23,646 bases of DNA from Mesotoga sp. UBA6090. GTDB taxonomy: Bacteria > Thermotogota > Thermotogae > Petrotogales > Kosmotogaceae. Both the position numbers and the translations under genes were made by a program. The notes under the pieces are model-generated. The model saw only the letters and a list, made by a program, of their open reading frames with translations, searched no databases and had not been told where the DNA came from. The stretch spans positions 1 to 23,646 of the forward strand of contig NZ_DIXC01000033.1 of assembly GCF_002435945.1 (NCBI RefSeq). Reading direction: 5' to 3'. Of the stretch, positions 1-7,090 are shown one piece after another. Within the stretch, counting starts at the first letter, position 1; each line of letters starts with the position of its first letter.

Positions 1-919
1 CTTCGATTAAGCATGGCTTGAAGTTTCCTTCTTCGCCTTCTTGGCACACCGGAATATCTAACGATGAAAATCGTGTAAAGCACTGAAAACACTGCGTTCG
101 AGCTACTTTCTCTAGGTTTATCTCTCGTTATAATTTACGGGAATGCAGGCTTAAAAGGAGACGTAAGGGCGCCGAAGAACCTTTGTAGAAGTGAGGCTGC
201 TTCGCAGGAAGCCTCTCAGGTCAACCGTCAACGGTTCTCCGTCCTCCGAGCTGGAAGATCGTTGCAAGTTCCATGATGCAAGTTGCAAGAAGAAGCTAGA
301 CCTCTATCTGAAAGAGCAACGATAAGTGCCATCCCCCTTTCAAAGTCATCCTGGCGTGCTCCTGGTCAGGATCTCGGTCTTTGGTCTTGGCGAAGGACGG
401 GTCCATGATCTGGGACGGACAACGAAGGACGGGTCTTCTCAGCTTACAGCGGCTCCTAGATGCGAGATCCCGTGCAGAACCATCACGGGATGACAATCTT
501 AGGTGATTCTGTAGGGGCGAACGGCTGTTCGCCCGAAGAGGAAGTTCTCTCACAGGCGCAAAGCAGAAGGCAAAAAGTAGCCAGTCTGCTGACGCAGCGA
601 ACATCTCGAGATGATCTTCATCGTCGTATCTTATTGGTAAGGGTCCATGGTCCGAGAAGAGGAGCAAATGACAGCTCTAACGCCGGCGTGACGAGATGAA
701 AGAGTATTCTGAATCGTCCAGCGTTGTATCCCGGCGTCCGATCAAAAACTCGTTTTTTCCACAAGCAAGGAGGAAACATTGACAATAGTCAGAACGTTAA
801 TCTGCTGGAGGAGACTGTCATCAGGAAACCACCCTGAGATTTCTTAAGGAATAACAAACGATAGCAGTGAAGTAGTAGTATGTGAGTTATTAGTATATTG
901 TATGTGATATACTAATGGC
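1..919. repeat. Repeat-rich intergenic block without a credible gene
   Basis: No open frame here has a ribosome site or a recognisable protein; frames at 296-667 and 460-699 read through repeats. Positions 188-236 hold nested hairpins (GAGGC...GCCTC around TGCttcGCA, then AACCGT-ca-ACGGTT). Positions 241-381 are a diverged copy of 2641-2805. Positions 511-541 are identical to 2583-2613 and contain an 8-bp stem, GGGCGAAC-ggct-GTTCGCCC. Positions 580-597 hold one GCCAGT-linked hairpin (CTGC-tgac-GCAG). The last 100 bases before 920 look like a promoter/operator rather than a repeat. Confidence 0.7.
890..915 (+). promoter_or_regulatory. Perfect 9-bp inverted repeat over the -10 of the first toxin-antitoxin module
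   Basis: TTAGTATAT (890-898) and ATATACTAA (907-915) are exact inverted repeats around an 8-base spacer. The right arm contains TATACT (908-913), a good -10 candidate, and the ATG at 920 lies seven bases after it. The transcript may therefore start at or next to the start codon, and no ribosome site is visible before 920. A repressor on this palindrome would block the promoter, which suits autoregulation of a toxin-antitoxin operon (inference). Confidence 0.6.
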
Positions 920-1531
920 ATGAATAGGAATATGGATTTTTCCGATATCGAAGTCGCATTGAAGGCTCTGAATTCTCAGTTAACGAGAGTTGGTGAGAAA
1001 GTCGGATTGGTTGTTTGTGGCGGCACCGGACTGAACGCTCTTGGCTTAGTGCAAAGGACAACAGCTGATATTGATGTGGTTGGTTTCGCAGAGGAAGTCG
1101 AGGATCAGATTGTCATAAGTAGAGCAGAATTCCCCATTTGGCTTCGGGACGCTGCAGGAAAAGTTGCCAGGGATCTTGGGCTTGCCAAAGACTGGATAAA
1201 CGATGGACCGGCATCACTCGTAGAACTAGGTTTGCCTGAGGGATTCTCTGAACGACTTACCAAAAGTGAAATTGGAAGCTCTCTTTCTGTTTACTATATT
1301 TCTCGAATAGATCAGATTCATTTCAAGTTGTATGCTTCAGCTGACCGTGGCGGCTATCATGTAGATGACCTGATGAAGTTAGAGCCTACTGAAAGAGAGA
1401 TTGTAGAGGCAGCGAAATGGACTATGACTCATGATGTCTCACCGGCCTTTAGAGGAATCATGATTGACCTTTTGCGGAGGCTTGGTTTTGATGATGCATC
1501 CAAAGAGCTTCAAGACACTGATAATAGATAA
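920..1531 (+). CDS. Nucleotidyltransferase-fold protein (DUF6036-like, AbiEii-related toxin candidate)
   Basis: This 203-residue protein has the minimal nucleotidyltransferase signature: GGTG at residues 34-37, followed by R-x-T-x-D-I-D (Asp50 and Asp52), which binds metal and nucleotide in this superfamily. The short length and the motif placement match the DUF6036 group, usually found with a small winged-helix partner and related to AbiEii-type toxins. It would act in the cytoplasm, probably moving a nucleotide onto RNA or protein, but the target cannot be read from sequence. The next gene overlaps its 3' end. The start at 920 has no ribosome site and may be leaderless; ATG 932, preceded by AGGA, is the alternative. 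A toxin role is inferred from family and context; the fold is the sure part. Confidence 0.72.
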   Translation: MNRNMDFSDIEVALKALNSQLTRVGEKVGLVVCGGTGLNALGLVQRTTADIDVVGFAEEVEDQIVISRAEFPIWLRDAAGKVARDLGLAKDWINDGPASLVELGLPEGFSERLTKSEIGSSLSVYYISRIDQIHFKLYASADRGGYHVDDLMKLEPTEREIVEAAKWTMTHDVSPAFRGIMIDLLRRLGFDDASKELQDTDNR

Positions 1532-2330
1532 TGCCGTTCGATTGCTATGGGACCAGTGGGTGAATCTCGGCGCCTGGTCGAAACCCGGGCAATCTGCGAA
1601 GGTTTTTAGTGATCCGGAATGTGCGATTGCCTTTTCCAGTTATTTCTGTAAACATGAAAAGCGTCTCGAGAAGATCTCCTTGGACTGGAGCAAAGCGAAC
1701 CTCCAATATATTAATCATTCTCGCCTGAAAAGACTTCGGAAGGCTGTGGTTGATCATATTCAACTACCAGTTGATATTTCTGAAGTGCACGCTTCCACTA
1801 CTTCCAGCAAGTACATCACTGAGCCCGACGCTAGTGACATATCGAACTTGCTTATTCGACTGAGGCTGATCTTCGGATCTACTACCAGGGCGGAGGTTAT
1901 TTTTCATTTACTGACCATGGGAAGAGCAAATTCTAATCAGATAGCAGTCCATCGCTTTCTCAATCAGAAGGCGGTACTCCTGGAACTCGAGAAGCTGGCT
2001 AAGGCCGGTGTTGTGGTAGAGAAAAGGTCGGCAAGAGAGAGACTGTTTTCCGTCCAAAGGAATTTCGCCGGGCTTTTTGAATCTGAAATTCAGTCGATCA
2101 GTCCGCCATGGTTTCTTCTTGCTTCGCTACTGATGTTAGAAGGATGTCTCAGGGATGAGCTCATTGATGATGAATATCTAGTCTTTTCAGCATTCATGGA
2201 TCATAAAAGAAAACTTTCTGACTATCTTCAGAAGGCTGGCGAATGCAACTTGACTCTCTCAGGATCAAGAGCATACGAGTTTTATGAGAGCGTTACTGAT
2301 TACTACACATGTCTTTGCACACTCTTCTAG
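1491..2330 (+). CDS. Winged-helix partner of the nucleotidyltransferase (AbiEi-like antitoxin candidate)
   Basis: A 279-residue protein whose N-terminus (LLWDQWVNLGAW, then a DPE-containing stretch) resembles proteins that pair with DUF6036-type nucleotidyltransferases. Residues about 110-185 (RLIFGSTTRAEVIFHLLT... through VVVEKRSARERLFSV) read as a winged helix: DNA-recognition helix, then a beta-wing. The most upstream start is a TTG at 1464, but ATG 1491 has GGAGG at 1476-1480, ten bases upstream, and is preferred. The gene overlaps its partner by 41 bases, which implies coupled translation. By analogy with AbiEi it may neutralise the partner and bind the palindrome at 890-915. I do not recognise the family by name with certainty. 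Confidence 0.6.
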   Translation: MMHPKSFKTLIIDNAVRLLWDQWVNLGAWSKPGQSAKVFSDPECAIAFSSYFCKHEKRLEKISLDWSKANLQYINHSRLKRLRKAVVDHIQLPVDISEVHASTTSSKYITEPDASDISNLLIRLRLIFGSTTRAEVIFHLLTMGRANSNQIAVHRFLNQKAVLLELEKLAKAGVVVEKRSARERLFSVQRNFAGLFESEIQSISPPWFLLASLLMLEGCLRDELIDDEYLVFSAFMDHKRKLSDYLQKAGECNLTLSGSRAYEFYESVTDYYTCLCTLF

Positions 2331-2395
2331 GAAGTGAGTAACACTCATTAATAGCGGTCTAGCTGGCAGGCAACCACTGCTATGATACTGGCGGA

Positions 2396-2536
2396 AGTGA
2401 TGCTGCTTCGCAGGAGGGAAAATTAGCCAGTCTGCTAACGCAGGCCAGTCTCTGCCCTTGGCAGAGGCCAGTCGCACTTCGTGCGGCCAGTTCCGCTTCG
2501 CGGGGAAAGATCCTCAAACCCAGTCTGCTAATGCAG
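2396..2536. repeat. Tandem mini-hairpin array with GCCAGT linkers
   Basis: Successive hairpins have different stems joined by the same linker. They are CTGC-ttc-GCAG (2403-2413), CTGC-taac-GCAG (2432-2443), CTCTGCC-ctt-GGCAGAG (2450-2466), CGCAC-ttc-GTGCG (2473-2485), CCGC-ttc-GCGG (2493-2503) and CTGC-taat-GCAG (2525-2536). GCCAGT fills 2444-2449, 2467-2472 and 2486-2491, and also precedes the second hairpin (2426-2431). Stems change but remain paired, so the structure rather than the sequence seems conserved. No U-run marks these as ordinary terminators. Confidence 0.8.
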
Positions 2537-2582
2537 GCCGATCTTCTTGATCTGTGATCCTATTCAGAATCATATTCTTCTT

Positions 2583-2613
2583 GTAGGGGCGAACGGCTGT
2601 TCGCCCGAAGAGG
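2583..2613. repeat. 31-bp repeat with an 8-bp palindromic stem (copy 2)
   Basis: Identical to 511-541. It contains GGGCGAAC-ggct-GTTCGCCC, a perfect 8-bp stem with a 4-base loop. This GTAGGGGCGAACG type of palindrome is a dispersed intergenic repeat in several bacterial groups, as far as I recall. The longer repeat shared with 241-381 follows at 2641. Confidence 0.8.
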
Positions 2614-2640
2614 GGGGCCAAAATCCGTTGGCCGTTCAGC

Positions 2641-2805
2641 GTCCTCCGAAAAGAACATCGTTGCAAGTTCCACGATGCAAGTTGCAAGAAGAAGCCAGAC
2701 CTCTATCTGAAAGAGCAATGATAAGTGTCATCCCCCTCTCAAAGTTATCTTCCTTCAGCCTTTTATGTCATTCTGACAATGCTCCTGTTCAGGATCACGG
2801 TCTTT
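2641..2805. repeat. Long dispersed repeat, second copy of 241-381
   Basis: The stretch beginning GTCCTCCGA and running through TTGCAAGTTCCA, GACCTCTATCTGAAAGAGCA and ATAAGTGYCATCCCCC is nearly the same as 241-381, in the same orientation. This copy has about 25 extra bases near 2755-2780. Its right end abuts the broken subtilisin gene, so the repeat boundary may mark a deletion or recombination joint. A partial third relative (hairpin plus GTCCTCCGA) lies at 21306-21363. Confidence 0.75.
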
Positions 2806-2816
2806 CTCGAAAAAGG

Positions 2817-3388
2817 GACGTAGAACTGATTGCCCCCGGTGTAGCATATTAAGCACTATTCCCGGAGGCGGCCATGCCTATTACAGCGGCACATCGATGG
2901 CTTCGCCGCATGTTGCTGGAGTTGCTGCCTTTGTTCTTGCCGCAAACTCTGAACTGACGAACGTTCAGGTCAGATCAATCCTCCAGCAGACGGCAGAAAG
3001 TCTGGGGCTGAAACGGGAGCATCAGGGATATGGGCTGGTCAGAGCCGATCTAGCAGTTCAGAGTGCGTCGGGAGTCACTCCTGAACCCGATACTTCGATC
3101 ACAGTGTCTAGTGTCGATTATTCGTTGAGTAAGAATCTCAAGCATATGTATGTTTCAGTTCAACTGGAGCCGGTTGTTGTCGGAGCAAGTGTTTCGATAG
3201 CAGTCTACCTTAACGGAGGCAGTTCACCATACTACACTGGAACAATCACGACAGACACGGCGGGTGTTGCCAAGTTCACGGTTGTCAATGCGTCGTCTGG
3301 GACTTATTCGACTGTGATCACGAAGGTCAAAGCACCCGGGTACACCTGGGACGGTGATTTTCCTGTCAATTCATACTCTAAGCAATGA
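2817..3388 (+). pseudogene. 3' remnant of a subtilisin-family (S8) serine protease, frameshifted
   Basis: Translation from 2817 gives DVELIAPGV and then hits a stop at 2850. One frame over, from 2843, it continues SILSTIPGGGHAYYSGTSMA and on into SPHVAG. Restoring one base near 2841-2843 joins the two into a normal S8 segment, so a 1-base deletion is likely. GTSMASPHVAG carries the catalytic serine (codon 2894-2896). The Asp and His catalytic regions and any signal peptide are missing, replaced by repeat DNA. Downstream of the protease core, about 100 residues form a beta-rich, probably Ig/FN3-like tail. ATG 2897 could start a 163-residue product, but it begins just after the catalytic serine and would be inactive. 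Confidence 0.85.
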
Positions 3389-3728
3389 ATGATACTGTTG
3401 TGGCAAAATGCTTAAATCAGTTTATTCCAGCGTTTTGATTCATTAATTTCAGATAGGCTAATTGACAGGAACACTCATAAGAGAGCCATGAGATGAGTTC
3501 TTCTTCATGTGATAACAGTGATGGCAGGGTTTGAGCCTCTATTATTATCATGAATAATCTTAGATATGCATAACTCCGATACTCCGGCGGAAAATGGGTA
3601 ATAACTATTCTTTTCAGTTAACCAATATGATATTTCTCTTTATGTAGCTGAATCTGAAGCCAGCAATTTGTTTCATACTTAATAAAGCTGAAACGGCCCG
3701 GTGTTAAATACGATACAATACAGATATT
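3389..3728. other. Intergenic, 340 bp, no gene seen
   Basis: AT-rich spacer between the broken protease and the first glycosyltransferase, with no convincing ORF, repeat or RNA. TACAAT at 3714-3719, ten bases before the next ATG, is a possible -10 box, but no matching -35 is evident. Confidence 0.5.
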
Positions 3729-4865
3729 ATGAGAATACTAATGTTCGCTAATACTGAGTCGACCTATACGAAGCAATTTTTGACTCAAATGAGTCGTTCA
3801 TTGTCTAATGCTTCTTTTGACGTGATTACTCCTATGACCGTTCCACTAGAATGCATAGCCGTTAATCAGCATACCTTTGCAGACACCAAAAGTATTCTTT
3901 CAAGAATCCCTAAGGTAAGAGGATTTCACAGACTGGAGAGGATTAGACAGTTCATCTCCAGGTCTGATAATTACGACATATGTCAGATTCACGTTGTCAA
4001 TCCGCAGTATTGGTATTTGCGAGGCGTGTTACAGAAGAAGTGCAGAAATGTTGTTTCATCAATTTGGGGAAGTGATTTCTACAGGGTCTCCCATCTTTCT
4101 CGACGACGACAGGAAGCACTCTTCAGGATTTCCAGTGCGATCACTTTCACAAACAGAAATACTCTAGAAGAGTTTGATCGATACTTTCAGGAGAGGTATT
4201 CAGACAAACTGAGAGTATGCAGATTCGGTCTTGCTCCACTTTCTGAACTCAAGAAGTTGCGTCTCACGAAGGCAGAATGTAGAAGATCTCTAGGTATTCC
4301 AGATGACTCATTCCTGGTTACCATTGGATATAATGCGAATCCCGGCCAGCAACACTTACGTGTTCTCGAGAGCATACGTGGTTATAGTGGGAAACTTCCA
4401 GGGAATCTCTACATTTTGCTCCCTTTAACATATGGCGGTCCACAGAACTACAAGAGTTCATTGAAGAACTGGCTGGAAGATTCAGGTCTTAGACACAAGT
4501 TGTTTTCCAAATTTATGCCCGATCGAGAAATTGCTTTGATCCGAAAGGCATCTGATGTATTCATTAATGTACAGGTTACCGATCAATTCTCTGGTTCTAT
4601 GCAGGAGCATCTTTTCGCCGAAAATGTTGTGATTACTGGGGATTGGTTGCCCTACAAAACTCTTGACGAGAGAGGTGTGTTCATGCGGAAGGTCTCATCG
4701 GTCGATGATGTTGGAAGAGAACTCCTACATGTTGCACATAATCTAGATTCGCTGAGAAAGAATTGCCTCATAAACCCGGACATTATTTGGGAGCTTTCAA
4801 GTTGGGAGAAAAACATTCAGTCTTGGGTTGGTTTGTATGAGGGGTTCTTTGACAATAGATCTTAA
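3729..4865 (+). CDS. Glycosyltransferase (GT4-like; distant WecF-type features)
   Basis: 378 residues with a two-Rossmann GT-B layout. The N-terminal strand MRILMFANTES is followed by a donor-side half starting near residue 197 (FLVTIGYNANPGQQHLRVLESI). The pattern IGYNANPGQQH...ILLPLTYGGPQNYKSSL...FMPDREIALIRKASDVFIN recalls WecF-type aminosugar transferases and related GT4 enzymes, where this half binds the nucleotide sugar. The QFSGSMQEHLFAENVVITGDWLPY stretch occupies the place of the GT4 EALACG region, with Glu in the usual spot. No membrane segment is seen. There is no ribosome site before ATG 3729, unlike the minus-strand operon. It likely adds a sugar to a lipid-linked glycan at the inner membrane face; donor and acceptor are unknown. 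Confidence 0.7.
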   Translation: MRILMFANTESTYTKQFLTQMSRSLSNASFDVITPMTVPLECIAVNQHTFADTKSILSRIPKVRGFHRLERIRQFISRSDNYDICQIHVVNPQYWYLRGVLQKKCRNVVSSIWGSDFYRVSHLSRRRQEALFRISSAITFTNRNTLEEFDRYFQERYSDKLRVCRFGLAPLSELKKLRLTKAECRRSLGIPDDSFLVTIGYNANPGQQHLRVLESIRGYSGKLPGNLYILLPLTYGGPQNYKSSLKNWLEDSGLRHKLFSKFMPDREIALIRKASDVFINVQVTDQFSGSMQEHLFAENVVITGDWLPYKTLDERGVFMRKVSSVDDVGRELLHVAHNLDSLRKNCLINPDIIWELSSWEKNIQSWVGLYEGFFDNRS

Positions 4866-5430
4866 TACGTTTTGTTCTTTAAGGGATTCGGAACTTGATG
4901 CGGGGTAATGAAGGTGGTGCTCGGCGACTTTTCTGAAACTGAAATGTGAATCTCCATTGGCTCAATGGGATTTCGACCTTAATTCAGTGTCAGCAGATCT
5001 GGGTTGTTGAACGTTCAAATGCTAATCTACTCGAGCTAAAAATTCATCAGTTTCTGAGTGAGAGTTAGCCGTTTTATGATGAGGGAAAAATGCGACGATG
5101 ATTTCCAGACAAGCTAATTCTATGAGATATTTTGATCTTCACTCTTTACCATTCGAAAGCTTCATTTGCATTTGCTCGAAGTGTTTTCGTCGGAACTAGT
5201 GTGTAATTGAAATCAAGCTTACCTACAAATGATTTGTTGTGAGATACTTGAAGTGCCCATAGCTAAAGCCTCAGAAGGTTCTTGATACTTTAAAGAATGA
5301 CTACTATTCGGGGGCAATTTTCATCGAATTTGGTTTGATAAGTATCAATCGATGCGGATTTTGAATATGTCATTGGAAACAATGTCCCGAACTTTGTTAG
5401 AGCTATCTCTTTGCAAGAGTGTGATTGCCG
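4866..5430 (+). pseudogene. Probable decayed coding sequence between two glycosyltransferase genes
   Basis: No intact ORF, but the plus strand shows protein-like runs in shifting frames. They include EILEVPIAKASEGS ending at a stop near 5275, DTLKNDYYSGAIFIEFGLI just after it, and VSIDADFEYVIGNNVPNFV followed by RAISLQE near 5343-5415, running up to the next gene. The order and strand fit one ancestral gene broken by small indels. I do not recognise the protein family. The region also contains TTGATA-ag-TATCAA (5335-5348), a 6-bp palindrome that may be chance. Treat this as a suggestion. Confidence 0.35.
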
Positions 5431-6678
5431 ATGAAGAGAGTGTTTGTTATCGAGTTGTTTGGCCATGAGATGTGTTTGCTTTCAGTCGTTCAATCTCTTA
5501 GGCATTGTGAAGGTCTAGAAATTCATGTTATATCTTCAGATCGTGTGACGAAAAATGCGATGAAGAGCTCTTTTTTTCCAGAAGATGTTGCCTGGCATGA
5601 TATAAGGACTGAAGAGCCAAGAAGCAATAGACCATTGAAGAATGCAGGCAATTTCACAAGGCTTCTTTCTGATGTTCTAACAATAGTTTCCAGTCATTCA
5701 GAACGAAACGATCTAGTGTTTATGAATACAGTAGAATGTGACTTAAGTCGTATGCTTCTTGATAATCTTGTGGAACCGTTGAATGCAAAAGGTCTCAAGG
5801 TTTTTATCGGGATACACAATTCGTTCTTGTTTATGTCCCGCTTTGCAGAGGACCTTGAGAAGGATCTTAAGAAATACTACAGTTTGCCTCTGGAGAAGAG
5901 ATTTAGGAAGAAACACATTCCTGTGTTTCTTTCGGCTCCGATGGCAGAAATAGCGCTTCGATACAGAAGAACAAATTTGAGAAAGATTGCAACATCTGTA
6001 GCGGGGTATTACGTGTTTGGCGAGCAAGTGATCACACCGAACGACTCTAAAGCAAAACTTGTGTTCTCTGCAAAGCCCGTGAATCTTGATGTTGTGAATT
6101 TACGCCTAAAAAGACTTAATGTCATCGCGCACGGTGATAACAAGCTGGTCTTTACAGTCACAGGAAGAGTTGATCTCTATAGAAGAGATTACATTTCCGT
6201 TTTGAAGGCATTTGAACATGTTGACCCCCGGAAATTCGAGTTAGTTTTACTTGGAGAACTTGCTGACGATGGAGTAAGGAAGATTATAGACTATTCTGTC
6301 ATAAGAAGTGCGATAAGAACGTTTGATAGGCGCGTTTCAGAAGATGAATTTGAAGACTGGATAGGAAAGACGGACTTCATCATAGCTCCAGTTTCAGAAA
6401 TACCTCCATATGGAAAATTCAAGATATCTGGAAACCCTGGGGATGCCCTTTCGGCTGGAATCCCGTTAATCATTCCGCAACGATACTATGAAGGCAAGAC
6501 ACCTCCAGGAACGTTATCTTACACTGATTCTGAATCCCTGAAAGAGAATATCGAAGAATTAATTGAAAATCGGAATTACTCTGCATCTATTTCTAATGAG
6601 GCGCTAGACAGAACACTCAGTATTGCCGATGGGTTAGAGAGGAACGCCTCTGTGTGCCGCGTTTTAAGTGATTCATAA
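5431..6678 (+). CDS. Glycosyltransferase-like protein, GT-B fold
   Basis: 415 residues, begun at ATG 5431; a TTG two codons upstream is less likely. The N-terminus MKRVFVIELFGHEMCLLSVV looks like the first strand and glycine/histidine loop of a GT-B enzyme. Residues about 240-345 (LVFTVTGRVDLYRRDYISVLKAF... then FELVLLGEL... then FIIAPVSEIPPYGKFKISGN) resemble the donor half, where TGRVDLYRRDY takes the place of the usual G-R-x-x-x-K-G. GNPGDALSAGIPLIIPQRYY is the equivalent of the E-A-x-A-x-G-x-P motif, but with Asp in place of Glu. Similarity to named families is weak, so donor and linkage are unknown. It converges with the minus-strand operon, leaving only 17 bases between stops and no visible terminator. 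Confidence 0.6.
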   Translation: MKRVFVIELFGHEMCLLSVVQSLRHCEGLEIHVISSDRVTKNAMKSSFFPEDVAWHDIRTEEPRSNRPLKNAGNFTRLLSDVLTIVSSHSERNDLVFMNTVECDLSRMLLDNLVEPLNAKGLKVFIGIHNSFLFMSRFAEDLEKDLKKYYSLPLEKRFRKKHIPVFLSAPMAEIALRYRRTNLRKIATSVAGYYVFGEQVITPNDSKAKLVFSAKPVNLDVVNLRLKRLNVIAHGDNKLVFTVTGRVDLYRRDYISVLKAFEHVDPRKFELVLLGELADDGVRKIIDYSVIRSAIRTFDRRVSEDEFEDWIGKTDFIIAPVSEIPPYGKFKISGNPGDALSAGIPLIIPQRYYEGKTPPGTLSYTDSESLKENIEELIENRNYSASISNEALDRTLSIADGLERNASVCRVLSDS

Positions 6679-6695
6679 TATAGAATGTCTTATTA

Positions 6696-7046
6696 CTACT
6701 TACTTTTCTGCTCAGAGATCGCGTTAAGCTGCTCTGCAAAATGCGTGAAGTTTTCTTGCGGATTCACTTTGCTTTTCCAAGCATTTCTCACTTGGTTTCT
6801 GAAATCAGTACTCCTGGACCTCTTTGAAATACTATTCAGGGCTTCAGAGACATCTTCAGGAGAACAATTCCCTGGAATCAGAACTCCAGTTTCATCAGTA
6901 ACGAGCTCCGAAGTCCCTCCTACGTCTGTTGCCATTATTGGGATTCCAAAACTCATAGCTTCCATTATGGATACCGGGAGACCTTCCGTTGAACTAGTAT
7001 TGATGAAAAGATCAACTCGGTACCTCACATTCATCGAGGGTAGCAT
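6696..7046 (-). pseudogene. C-terminal fragment of a GT4 glycosyltransferase
   Basis: 116 residues that start inside the second Rossmann domain. VDLFINTSSTEGLPVSIMEA, MSFGIPIMATDVGG and TSELVTDETGVLIP give the classic GT4 donor-site sequence, including the EG-x-P-x-S-x-x-E-A motif that contacts the nucleotide sugar. About 250 N-terminal residues, including the whole acceptor domain, are missing. A stop codon lies immediately upstream in frame, and only 44 bases separate it from the ATP-grasp gene. GGAGAT before ATG 7046 could allow translation, but the product could not be a complete transferase. This is the 3' end of the polysaccharide operon, a usual place for gene loss. Confidence 0.85.
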
Positions 7047-7090
7047 TTAATCTCCGTTCAGATTCTCGCTCCATTCATTCAGAAAAAACA

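Noticed and set aside
296..699. Open frames on both strands near the window start
   Set aside because: They read through dispersed repeats, have no ribosome site and encode no recognisable protein.
2396..2536. CRISPR-like array
   Set aside because: The constant part is only about six bases and each variable part is self-complementary; there are no true spacers and no cas genes.
2396..2536. Row of intrinsic terminators
   Set aside because: The stems are short and none is followed by a T-run on either strand.
2547..2852. 101-codon plus-strand frame
   Set aside because: It reads the repeat block; only its last nine codons are real, belonging to the broken protease.
5335..5348. TTGATA-ag-TATCAA palindrome before the second plus-strand gene as an operator
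   Set aside because: A single 6-bp palindrome in AT-rich, probably decayed sequence is easily due to chance, and no promoter is paired with it.
6685..7050. Plus-strand 121-codon frame
   Set aside because: It lies opposite the clear GT4 C-terminal fragment on the minus strand.
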